Source of the DNA: Anaeramoeba flamelloides
Lineage: Eukaryota; Metamonada; Anaeramoebidae
Direction of reading: 5' to 3'
Assembly (NCBI GenBank): GCA_027625915.1
Contig: JANTQA010000008.1
Span: 12,029,001-12,093,000, forward strand
Length of the DNA: 64,000 nt
Under the pieces are notes generated by a model that did not search any database, was not told the DNA's origin, and worked only from the letters and a program-made list of their open reading frames with translations. Every line of letters begins with the position of its first letter. Position 1 is the first letter of the stretch. The position numbers and the translations under genes were made by a program. Of the stretch, positions 37,671-50,800 are shown piece by piece.

Positions 37671-40600
37671 AACGTAACTAAATATTATTGTTTTCCCAGT
37701 TTCAGAGATAATAAACAGTAGGATATCATTACTTTCTGAAGTTAAAAGTAATTCTTGTATTTAAAATTTCAAGGAAGGTGTTTTAAGGAGGATTTGGTAT
37801 CTACAAATTCCCACAAATATTTATTCAGTCGGATATAAGAAGTAAAAAATAACATTTTTATAAACATTTTTTTCTCCTCAGATCGCAAATTGAAAAATAA
37901 TATTCAGAAAAAATCAATGGTTTCCGAAATTTCCTTCTATCCTAAATTTTAAATCCTGATAACTTGAAAATAATTTTCTATTATTTACTCTTGATAGATG
38001 AGTAAATTTAAGAAGGTATGCTATTATCACTAAAGAAGACAAAATGAGAAGAATTTCAAAAAAAATGGAATTAATCTTTGTTATTTGCTTGTCAAGTTAT
38101 TATTTACAAAAAAACATTAAAAATTCTTTGGTATTGAATAGAACTCATCATATTCACATTTCCTAAAAAAGAAATATCAATTTTTCTCATATTGAACAAA
38201 ATTAAATTTGATTATTTAAAAAAAATGTCTCCAACATTAAGTACTTTTCTACTTTTTAAAAAATATATTTTTATTATATTATGGAATCTAAATCCCCCAA
38301 ACCTTACCCATACAAAATTGCCCATAACATAATTAATTTTTCTGTATTAAAAATTATGTTATGAGAGTAACAATTCAAATAAAAAAATTTATAATCTCAA
38401 AAATAAAAAGGATTTTTTTTTTGTATTTGGTAAAAGAGATTGTGTTCAAAAATATTAATTGGGGTAAATAAGCGCAATTCCAAAAATCTCTACTATATCC
38501 AAAATTAAAAATAGGTAAAAAAAATCAATTTATTATCTGTTCTAAATTAAAGATAAAACCACGTTTAATTTACCTAATATTAATTTTTTTACAAGTAATC
38601 TTTTTCACTCAAATAGAAGAAAAAAATATCAAATATAAAAAATATATAGGTGTGTCCAAAATAATGGATTGAGTGGAACAAAAAATTATATTGATAAATT
38701 TGTTGAAATTTCACCAACAATTTATTATTGATCAATTGTTAAGATACCATCAAGAAAATGGATGTCAATTTTCAATTTAATAAAATCAACACTCCCGTCT
38801 ATCAACCATTAAATTAAAAAAAAAAAAACAGATCTAACAAACAAGACGACTTAACAAGGAAAAAATGAAATGAAAACAAAACTAAAAAGATAAAAAATGA
38901 AAAGGTTTGTAAAATCATAATTATTACCAAATTAAATTTAAAATGTAGTATTGATGTTGATCTTTTAACTGTTTACACAGTGTCCAATTTTTTAGAATTT
39001 ATTTTATTACCCTTGAAAGCGTATTTGTGAATAATAATTTTAGAAAAAAACAAAAATTGTTAACAGAAATATTAAAAAAAAAAAAAAAAAAAAGATCCAA
39101 TTATTTTACAAGAATTATTCTATTTTGAGAAGAAAAGGTAAACAATTTAAATAGCCCAAATGATTTAAAAATCATTGAAAATACCATCATTTTGATTTAA
39201 AGTTGTTTATTGGGAGTGTTTTTAAGGTGAAAAAATGATGATTATTTTTACATTTGATTCTTAATTTTCTTGAGAATGTGTCCGAGTTGAATTATCAAAA
39301 AAATACTTAATTTTTCATTATAAAAATATCTATCTATATTATATAATGATTTTTTGATCCTAATTGGAGAATATTTTTTAAATACCATTCCTAAACACTT
39401 TAAATTAAGTTTTTTGGAAATTTTTTAAGGTAAACTACGAAATTTATAACTTAATTCTCAAGAGCAGACTTGAAATGTTTAAGTGAACATATGTTAAAAT
39501 ACCAATTTTTAAATACTTTTGTTTAGTACTAAATACAAATTTTTCAAATTTTATCCAAATTTAACTCCTTTTTATTTCACTATGACGTCTAGTTAACTTT
39601 TCAATTTAACAAAAAAGTAAAATCAAATTTTCATAAAAAATCTCTGAAAATATTTCTAAAATGTAAAAAGGTATTTATTATATTCAGATTTTTTTTTTGT
39701 ATTCTTACGAATTCCCGAGTTATTTGAAGGTTTTTTGAATAAAAAGTGTTTCTCCAAAATTTTCTTGTTTTTTGAGAAACGTTATATATCCCTTTTTGTT
39801 TTTTTTTCAGAATTATTTTCTAAGAGTAGAACTTATTGAAATCAAGATAAAATTTATTTATTGTTCATCTTTTTTGAAAATTAATGAATATTTCTTGAAG
39901 AAAAAGGAACATATTTTTATTTACACAATATGGTTTAATAATGACTTTATATCTGATTTTAATATACAGACAGTCAAACTGATTAAGAACAAAGTTTTAA
40001 AGGAATTTAATGAACTTAAAAGCTTAAATTAAGGTTTTTTCTTTGGATATATTTTTTTTAAACAATTTATTTTATTAGAATCCTAATTTTTTGATTTATA
40101 TTGGAATTTTGTTGTTATTTAAATTTATATGAAAGTTTGTTCTTTAAAAGTCGAACTGAATGTATTTATAAAAAAAATATTTTTAAAGTAAATCTTAATC
40201 ACCCAAATATATGTATATATAAGAAAACTTATTCAAAGAATAATACAATTAAATCTGTCAAAAGAGCCTCTCTACATATCATCTGAAAAGAAAATATCAA
40301 TTTTAGAATGATATTTGCCAAATTTCAAAATTAGGGGCTAACTTTTTTATTATTATTTTTTTCTTGTTTCGTTTGTCTTTCAAAAAATAAAATAAGTTCA
40401 CTATATTTTTATTTATTAATATATATTGGTTATTATCTCTAAAAACTTTAGTAAAATACATTATTATTATTAAAAAAATTTAATTAAACAAATTTTTTTC
40501 CGATGGAAAATCTGACACTATTTTTGAAATTTAGCTTATTTCTATCAATTATTTTTCAGTTAAAATATTTTATAAATATTTCTTTTTGGTTTTTTGAATC

Positions 40601-43066
40601 AAAAAATCAAAATTATATATTTTTAAAAACAATTTTATTTTTTTTAAAACCCCATTTTCTGTAATTTTGGTAATTTTTTATTGAAAGAATACATGTATTC
40701 CAGTTTTACTTTTAGGTCACAAACTTTAAAAACAAAATTAAGGCGAAAAATCTTTATTAAGGTGTATTTTTTAGATTTTTTTTATACGAATTGTTTTACT
40801 ATACTTTGTTTCTGTCAAAGCATCCCAATATTTTTTTTAAAAATATCAATTATTTTTTATAATTGGAAATCGAATAACTGATAAGAAATAGGTATAATAA
40901 TACACATTAAATAATTGTTGATATCCTTCTGAAATAAAACTAATGAGTCAATTTATTTTCTTACTAATAGAAAAACTCAAATTCTTAGGTACCCATTGAG
41001 AAAAAAGAAGAAAGTTCGTTTTGATCTTCTACTGGTATTTGTATAATAAATATGAAACAATTTTTACTTGATTTTCCATGCTTTTTCTTTTAGAAATCAA
41101 TCCACCAAACGAAGTAGGTTGTGATTTTTGGTCTCTATTTGAAAAATAAAATAAAAAAAAAGGAAAATTTTTCACATTAATTATTCATTTATATTGGTCA
41201 AAGATTAAATAAAATTATAATATAAATCTATATAAATTCTCAAAAATCATTTCCACAGTTTCACAAACATTAAAATAACGCATTTTTACCAAGTAATTAT
41301 TGATCTTGTAATAAAAAAAAATTTTGCAACTGAATTACGAGTTAAAAAAAATTGAAAAAAAAAAAAAGTAAAAATGTCAAAATATGTTTTCAATTTTGAA
41401 AATGTAAAAAATAAATTTTTTTCTTTTAATTTCAATGGAAATTATTAAAAAAATATGTAATTAACCCATCAAAACCGGGCATGTTTAACTGTAAAATGTT
41501 TATAAATAAAATTATCTGTTTTTTTACGATTTTTTGTTTATGAACTTTTTTTTCAAGTTTATATATTAAAAGTTCAACTTTTTAAATAAAGTTCATTATA
41601 TGTTCAAGATATAGCAAAAATAAACTAAATTTTAAACTTCGGAATATAAAAAATAATTGGTTATTAATTTGATTTCACAATAATTTATTAAATTTCTTAA
41701 AAAGTAAAAAATGAAGAAATATTTTATTTTCTAATCCGAGGAGACTGAAAAACGAACATAGGTTATTAAAAGAAGATATTCTGGATTGTATATTTTTTTT
41801 ACTATTATAATTTTAATTGGAATTTATTTTTTTGTTTTAAAAATTTGTAAAAGTGAAGATAATAATCTTTAAAGTTAGTGTGTATTATAATCACTGGGCT
41901 ATTACTAATCAACTGAAATGATGAAGAGTGGGTGATAAATTATTAATTATAAGTATTAATTAAAGTAATAAGTAATTATTTTGGATTTATATTAAATTTT
42001 AAGGTTTTAAAAAGGTATTATGGGAATATCCTCAATTTAATCGTTTAATTGCCTTCATTCTTGTTTTTTTATTAACAACACGAAATATTTGATTTGAAAT
42101 ATCTCTTGGATATTGAAATTAATTTTTTTGTAAAGTTTAAAATAATTATTATAATTCTTTTGAAATTCCAGTATATTTTTCATTCAGTCAATTTTAGCAA
42201 AAATTTTTTATTTTTATGTTTAAAGTATATGTTCTTCATATACACAATAATGTTTCTTTCTTCTTTTTAGAAAACAATTTTTTGAAATAATCAATAAAGG
42301 ATTGGATTTTGAACTTTTTGAAAAGATCTGAAAATTGATCGTACTTTTAAAATGAATAATTCATTTCTGAGAATAATATTTAGAAGTAAGTGGGGTATAA
42401 TTCCCTTTTTTTCTGTATTTTTTAATTTTAAGAATAGGTTAAATTTTGTTTTATTTTATTTTTAAATTTAAATGAACTGTATTTATTTATTCCTCGAGGA
42501 TTGGAAACCATAATGTCTACAACCCCTGAAATTTTTAAAAACAATTATCTTGTGTTGGAAATAATAATTTGTTATTTTATTTCTTTGTTGATCAATCTTA
42601 TTTTTTTTCTGAATTCTAATAATGATTTAATTATTTTTTAAAAAAATAAAAATTTTCTTATTTTCTTGGAATAAGAATATAAAAATATAAGAGTAATAAG
42701 TTCGGAGGTATTAAATAATGAATTTTGATTTTTGGTGTTGTAGAAGAAAAAAGTGATTCACTTTTGTACTCAATTATCTAAAATAAAACATTAATTATAT
42801 TTAAAGTTCCAAATTAAACCAAATATCATGAAAAATTTGAATTGTAAACCAACAAAATATCATTTTATTATAACTTTTCTACCAATCTATGGTATTACAC
42901 TCTTCAATTCAGATTTCTATAAATTAAAAAAATAAATTTTCAAAAACTTATTTTGATCACTATTAAACCATATCAAGCCCATTTTTGATACTAAAAGAAC
43001 CAAAACAACACCCCAAAGATCTTAATATAAGATAATTTCTTATTCCCATTTCAGTGATTAGAGACC
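37671..43066. other. Gene-poor repeat region
   Basis: Contains a partial family A copy (about 38460-39020, minus), a repeat copy at 40830-41400 related to 12380-13060, and a fragment of the 37.2-kb foldback (42640-42790). The only exon-like frame is 39809-40032 (+), after TTTTTTTCAG, reading NYFLRVELIEIKIKF... and ending at TAA; it faintly recalls the end of a PTEN-type C2 domain, but no phosphatase exon is near. Confidence 0.45.
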
Positions 43067-44446
43067 TTAAGGGGGTCACCACAGTAAAGGAAAATTTTTC
43101 ACTTTTTTGCAATTCTGAAAAGGATCAGAAAATAAGATTTTTTACTTTGGTTGTAACACAGTGATTTTTATTATTTAAAGTGCTTCATTCATTAGATTTT
43201 TTAAAATTTTTTTCCAAAGTCTCAAAGAAATTGCCAAAATAGAATGTTGAGTTTAATTGCTTAAAATAGTGTTTTGAATGTTGAATAACTTATCTTTTAT
43301 CCTTATCTCAACATTCTATTGTGGCATTTAATTTTTTCATTTTTTATTTTTTCATCATTTTTGAATTTTTTTAATCCTGACAACATAAAGCAATTAGAAA
43401 TAGTTTTTTATTAATGACATTTGGGATTAATGAATTTTGTTTAAAATGAACAACAACATTACAATTGAGAGAATCATAAAAGGAAACATAAATGGGACTT
43501 AAATAGCTAGTAGAATTCCAAAAAAAGAATAATCAAGTCAAAAGATTTCTGGTTATCGATTTTTAAATAGATAAATTGTTAGTGGAATTGAAGAAGTGAA
43601 TATAATTATATGTTATCAAAGTTTAAACCACAAAATAGCTATAAACTTTATTCTAAGAACCTAAAATTATCTTCTTCCCAAAAAAACTAAACTCCATTCC
43701 AAAAATTTGTACACAGCTAAAATCAAAAATAGGAAAACAAAAACTCAATTTATTGTATTTTTCCAAATGTAATATAAAACCACATTTAAGTAAGTTAGTA
43801 TTAATGTTTTTTTAAATAATCATTTTCATCCAAATAAAAGAAAACAATATAAAACAAAAAATCAAAATAAGTTTGTGTAAAATAAGTAAACGAGCTGAAA
43901 TGAAGGAGTTTGAATAAAAAATATATTGGTAGATTTGTTGAAATCACACCAACAATGGTTAATCGATCAAATGATAAGATACCATGAACCAATCGTATGT
44001 GGATTTTTCTATTTAAAAAACTCCACACTAACCTTATATCAACCATAGAAAAAAAATCCCAGATCTAACCAAACTGATTAAGTAACTGAAAAAAAGAAAA
44101 TGAAAACAAAAACAAAAAAGACAAAAAATGAAATAGTTTGTTGAATTAAAATTACTTCCCAATTGAATTTAAATCGTGTTATTGTGATTCTTCAAACTGG
44201 TATAAACTGTGCCCAAATTAATGGAATTAAGTTTATTTTAATAAAAATAAAATCAAATAAAAAAACAATTTTATCAATATAATCTCTTTTTTTTTTTATT
44301 GTTTAACATTACTAAAAAAAAAATATCAAATAATTTTTTTAAAAAAATTTTTAGAGAATCTACGATCACAGGTCACTAAAATAAAATACTCTTATCTCAT
44401 CTCTCTCGAATTTTTATCATGTATTATGATGTAGCTACTCCCTTAA
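43067..44446 (-). mobile_element. TTAA-flanked DNA element, family A, copy 2
   Basis: Best-bounded copy: TTAA at 43067-43070 and 44443-44446; inner termini GGGGGTCACCACAGTAAAGG and, inverted, GGGAGTAGCTACATCATAAT. Inverted relative to copy 1 at 6.6 kb. Carries two internal inverted copies of AGAATGTTGAG around 43240 and 43305. No transposase recognised. Confidence 0.72.
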
Positions 44447-44834
44447 GGGACTAATCTCTATTAAATTTTTATACCTAAATTTAATAGAGGTTGAGAGCAT
44501 GATTTCTCCATTACTTAGATATGAAAACCAGTTTATTTTCAATATTAAACATATTTCTAGATAAAGAATCCTTATTTAGAAATTGGTCAAAAAAAAAAAT
44601 ACAAGAGAAGAGACCCTTAATAAAGTCACTTGCAATAAATAAAATCCTGATAAAATAGTTTTTTACAATTTGTGTTTCAAAACCCATACCAAAACGAATT
44701 TCAAATAGAATTTAATCCTAACTATTTTTAAAAGATATAATTAAATTGTAGATGAAAAGTAATTCTGAGGTTGGAATAATTTCAAGTTGAAATATAGACC
44801 AAAGTTTCAGGAAAAAAAAATCATTTTTTTTTAA

Positions 44835-47800
44835 ATGAGTAGGAAGAAAAGAACTAGTCTGGTAACCAAAACGCTTTTAAACAACTCACACTTAAATAAC
44901 ATTTCTTGTTTTTCTTTTTGAATATTTTCTTTTTTATTCATTTCAAAACACTTTAAAGAAAAAAAAAAACAGCATACGAGAAAAAAGGATCTGGGGAATT
45001 TTATACTCAATCTCACCACCAATTCAAGATCTGGAAATTTCAAAACCTAGAAGTAAATTTTTTTTAATCCATCAGCCCTTCTCTTTTTCTCTTTTTCTCT
45101 TTTTCTCTTTTTCTCTTTTTCTCTTTTTCTCTTTTTCTCTTTTTTTCTTTTTGATCAAAACAGCTTTTAAAAACAAAATCCAAACATTCTTTGTAAAAAA
45201 AATTTAACGATTTTCTTTTAGTCACAATCGGAAGAGCCAAAGTGTGTGCAATCACTCTTAACGACGATCTTATTTCCAAGTTTCATTGTCAAATTAATTA
45301 CTCGAAAGTTAAAACCCCGAAAGGTGAAAAGCCAAAAGCAGGCTACTCGATTTGGTTGATTGACAAATCTACAAACGGTGTTTGGGTGAACGGTCAGGTT
45401 TGTTTTTTCTTCATAACAAAAGCTATGTGTTGTTATCTTTTGACCTTGTTTTTTTTCTTTTTTGAATTCTACATATATGATGCTCATAGCTAATTGGAAC
45501 AAACAAAAAGGTACAATTATTTCATTGTGACGAAATTAGCTTTTTAAGTCCAAAGCTACATGGAAAACCTTCTCCAAGTAATTGCTTTTTTTTTTTTTCT
45601 CTTACAAGATTTGTTTGTGAAGAAAATTTATTTTCCTTTTTCTAAAAATTCATTCTTAATTTTTTATTAAAATAGAATATAGGTTTATTTTTCATGACAC
45701 ACTGTTTCCCTTCTTTGGTCCTGTAAGTTTTTACCAAAATATTCTTTCAATTTATTTTTTTTTTCTTTGAATTTTGATTCATAAAAAGTGTTCTTACATT
45801 AACAAAATTTGTTTTGATTATTCAACTTTTCGATTCAAGACTCCTGAACTGAAGTTGTTGTATTTCGTGGACAGAATTTTATCATTCTTCAGTCACCGAC
45901 AAACATCTGAAAAGAATTTAAATTTCCGAAAAAACGAAAATACTATTTTAATTCTAGAACTTCGGAATATCTGCATTAAAATTCCTGGGTTATAAAGTAT
46001 AATATGAGAAAGACAAAAACCGCTTCGAGAATCCAAAGGATTATTACTGGGATTTGAAAAGTGTAAATCGGACAAAATATCAACCAAATCTCATTTTCCC
46101 AATTCTGAAATAAATTTCATAATTATTTAGGATTATTGGCGAACCCAAAATATACGATTGTCTCCTAATAAAAAAGTACCAAACAAATAAATAGAGATCA
46201 CAGATTTTAATCTATTTCCAATGTATTTCATTAAAATTTATTTGTCAAAGAAAAATAAGAATATTAAGTGAATACTTTTTTGAATTTATTATTCAAATAC
46301 CAGTAAGGGGTGAGGTAAGACTCAAAATTATTATTGTATTTTAGGATGTACTTTACAAACGAATTCTTTACATACATTATAAATCCCTTCCTTTTAAAAA
46401 TGGATATCCAAAAAAGTGGTACATTTTGTTTTATATTTGATATAAAATTCTTATTTTTAGTCGGATCTATCCGTAAACTGGCAATGTCAAATGAAGTGAA
46501 ATATTAATACTGATTGAATCAGCACCTATTGTATTTATTTCAAAGCATGTTTATTAAAATATTTCTAAAAAATTTGCAAAAAAGAAAAATACACCTTTTT
46601 TTAAAAAAAAACAATACACAACCAATTTCAATAAAAAATTGGACAATATCCTAAGGACACAAAAGACTTTTTTAATAATAAAATACTTTTATATTTTTAT
46701 TCCTTGGATTGATTGGAAAATTTATTGAGACTAAAGAAATTTGGAAAAACGATTTTTTTTTTCCATCAAAAAAAAAAAAAGAATAAACATACCAATTTTC
46801 ATTCCCTTGAAAAAATATCATACAAAATTGAAATCAGAAACTTTTATATCTTTGATTAAGGTAATGTCAAACCCAACAAACAAATTACTGTCTTTATTGT
46901 TTTGATTTGGAAATAATCACTTTGTTATGTTAAGAGTTTGTTCTGGAAGAACGAGAAATATGATATTGTTCGAAGTGATATAAGATGATATTGATAAGTT
47001 CAAAGAACTACGATTAACATCCACTTAGCACCAGAACAATCTGGTAGTTTGGGTCTGGAAAGGGATCCAAAACGAAGAATTATAAAATGTGATTGTTGAG
47101 CAAATGAAACAATATGAGATACTATTTATTTTTTGGAACCAAGGATCTAACTCTACACAACAAAGCAATAAAAAAACATATAAATTTAAACAAAAAAAGT
47201 AAAAACTCAATTTGTTATTTTTCAATAGAACTTTGAATAACTTTTTCTTCAAAGGATCTTTTTTTTCCAATGGAGTTAGCAAAACATTGAAGTTAAATTT
47301 TACATTTCCTCCATCGGAGAAAAAATTTGGTTTTAAATCCTACAGAGATAAACTAGATCGTCCAACTTTTCAATTAATCTCTATCTCTTCTTTTATTTCA
47401 TGCTTGTTTAGAAACATCAGAAGTCGATCAAACAAAAAACCTGCATCTATTATGTGTGTTCTTAACAGTGACTGGTTTTGAACTATTCCTCTCCAAAAAT
47501 TTCTTGACTTGACATTGCAAAAAAAAATGTTTTTTTTTTTAATTTAATTTTTAAATTTGTTATTATGATTTTTCCTCATTTTGAAATTCTTCTAAAAATT
47601 GTTATCTTCTCTTTTCTTCTTTTTTCGAAAAAAAAAAATAGACCAAACGTTTTTTTTTTTTTTAAAAAATGATATTGATTTTTTTCGAACCAAAACCAAA
47701 AATTCTGTTTGATTTTTGGCATTACTTTTAAGCAAAGAAAGGGAATTCATTCAATTTCCGATCTTTAAGGAATAATTTGAAGGACTTTTTTCTTTGTCGT

Positions 47801-50800
47801 CCATTGAACAAATAATTAGGCTAATTGAATCAAATTAATTTTCCAATGTCGTAAATCCTTGAGTGCGGCGATCTTTTGGGATTTATGAGACTAAAAACGC
47901 CACAAAAAAATAGTTTAAACTCTTCTAAAATAACTTTAAATAACATTTTTAAAGTTGAATTTATTAGTAAAATACAAATTATTTTACCCGAAATTGAATT
48001 GAAAAGAAAAAGATCAGAAAATTTTCAAACTTTACATAATAACTAAAGTATTTCCCAAAATCTTTCCACAGTATCTACAATGCTATCCTAAACTTTTGAG
48101 TATTCTGATCTCTTTCTTATTGGTATTTATCAAGAATTATGTAATTTTTATAAATAAAAAGTTTGACTTTAAAAAAAATACATTGCATTATTATTAAAGT
48201 AATGGTTGGAAAATAAAACAAATTGAATTATTATCAAGAATCAATAAATAATTGAATGACAATTTTGGATATTTAAACAATTTTTTTAGAAATCAGTAAA
48301 ATAAAAATATTGTAAAATAAATTTTCCCCTATTTTTTGGAATTAGCTTAAATCCTTAACAATAAACCAAATAAAATTCAAAATTTTGGATACAGTTAAAA
48401 CAGTTAAAATAATACCAAGAATACAATTCCATTCAATTTGAAAATCATTTTTCGTTTTTTGTTTTCATTTCCTTTTTTCCAATTACATAATAGTTTCGTT
48501 TATATTTGATCTGGAAATTTTTCTAACCTTGATATTCGGTAACAGTTTTCAAGTTCTAGTTTTGTTAAATAAAAAAACCCAAACAAAATTAGTCAGCATT
48601 ATCTATCCTTTTAACCGATCAATAATTATTGGTTGAAATTTCAACAAATTTTACCAATACATTATTTTTTTTGTTGTGACTTATTACAAAATTTGAAACA
48701 CACTGATAATTTATTTGTTTTGATTTATTATTTATTTTTTGTTTTGTGAATATTGTAAGGTATTTCCAAAAAAGTGGGGCATTTTTTTTTACATTTCATA
48801 AAAAACCATCTTAATTACTGAAAGTATTCATTAATTCACATTACCAAATTAAGTTTAATATTAATACTGATTGAAAAAATGGTAAGATATTTATCTCAAA
48901 ATATATTTGATCAAATATTTCTAAAAAAATTTAAAAAAAAAAAAGCACCTTTTTTGGTGAAAAAAATGTACGACAAATTTCAATAAAAAACTGGAAATAT
49001 GGAAAGGGTACAAATGATTTTTCAAACAATAAAATGTAGTTATATGTTTTCAATTCTATTTGAAAATTTTTTGAGATTACACAAGTTATGAAAACGATTT
49101 TTTCAATCAAAAAGAAAATAATGAACACTAATTTTCACCCCTAAAAAATATCAGATAAAATCAAGATCAGAAAATTTAATATATTTTATTTTTGTAATAG
49201 AATACTAAGAAACAAATTGAATTATTACCAAGAATCATTAAATAGTAGTTAATGATTTTGGATGTTTAAATACTTTTTTAAAGATTGAGTTTAAAAGATA
49301 TATTACAAAATAAATTTTCCCCACTTTATTGGAAATAGCTTAAATGATAAATAATTGGTCAAAATTTCAATTAGTTAGAAGTTCTAATTTAGTATTTCTT
49401 GATAGAATTTATTTAATAAGATTGTTTTTTATTCAATAATTGAATTTTGCAATTTCAAATATTTTGAATTGGAGTTTATTTTGATTCTTTAATGAATCAT
49501 CCAAAAAAAAAAAAATATAAAACAAAACAAAAAAATTAAATTAACTTTCTTTTTTTCTTAATTTTAAAATATTTTTCTCATTGATTAATAATAGAAAGAC
49601 ATTGGAAAGGAATATAAAATTATATCACCCGTGTTAGAGTAACAATTTTTTTTTTTTATTAATCATAAAAACATTTTCTAATTAATATCAAAATGTAAAA
49701 TTCTCATTGTTATGATTTTTTTTTTTTTATTAAAAATGTTTTTAGAGGTGGGTATGGAAGTGTATATCTAGCAAAAGAAAATAATCAAAAAGATTTTGTA
49801 GTTATCAAGAAAATTGATAATAATTGCTTTTATGATGCAAAGCAACTCGATCATGAAAAAAACAAATTAAAATTCCAAGAATCTTTAAAAAAAATAGAAA
49901 AAATTGATCATAATAATCTCATTAAATTAAAAAAGGTGATTAACACCGAAGAAAATATTTATCTAGTTTTTAATTATTTGAATAATGGCGATTTGACAAA
50001 TAGAATTCTTGAAAAGGGCAAATATTCTGAATCAGAAGCAAGAATTCTTTTTAAAAATTTAATAGAAACAATCGATTATTTACATAAAAACGAAACATTT
50101 ATTGGAGTATTAACACCTGAAATTATTCTTATGGCAAATCAGGATTCAGACACAGATATTTGTTTATCTGATATTGGAATAACACATTTAATACAACCAG
50201 CAAAGCGAAATGGCTATTTAAAAATAGTAACAAACACTAGGCCACCCGAGTCTATAGAAGGTAAAGAAATCTATAATAAAACTGTTGATATTTGGTCATT
50301 GGGTGTTATTTTATATTTTATGTATGCTTTTTTTTTTTTTTTTTTTTTTTGTTTTATAAATTTTCAATTTTCCCTTTCTTCTTAAAATTCTTCGATAAAA
50401 AAAGTTTGATTTTTTATATTATTTTTTTAATATTAAAGAGGGAAGGTGATTCAATAAAATTACTCCCTTTTTACCGTTAGGTTTTCTTGAGTTTTTAGTT
50501 TATTTGGAAAATCGATAGATTTCCGTTAGGTTTTTTTGACTTTTCGAAATAAAATAGAAAACCTCAAAAAAACCTAGAACACTTAACAAATAAAACAGAA
50601 AATCTCAAGAAAACCTAGGCACTTGACAGCACTCCATGAACATAAAACTCCAAGAAAACCACCTTTAGGTTATTTTTAATATCAGAAAATAAAAAGATAA
50701 TTAAATAAATTTTCTTGTTATTTCTCAAATTAAAAAAAATCCGCCGTTAGGTTTTCCAGAATTTAAAAGAATTGAGTAAAATCAAAGATTTTTCTCTATT

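Noticed and set aside
39809-40032. Possible last exon of a PTEN-like phosphatase (C2 end)
   Set aside because: The resemblance is a few residues only and no phosphatase motif HCxxGxxR is nearby.
45774-45995. Frame following the FHA exons, possibly another exon
   Set aside because: The spliced phases already join 45722 to 49595 directly as expected for FHA-linker-kinase, and the frame has no recognisable domain.
48931-49128. Minus-strand frame whose peptide recurs at 56278-56538
   Set aside because: Similarity follows from both being copies of the family D MITE; the peptide is hydrophobic low complexity.
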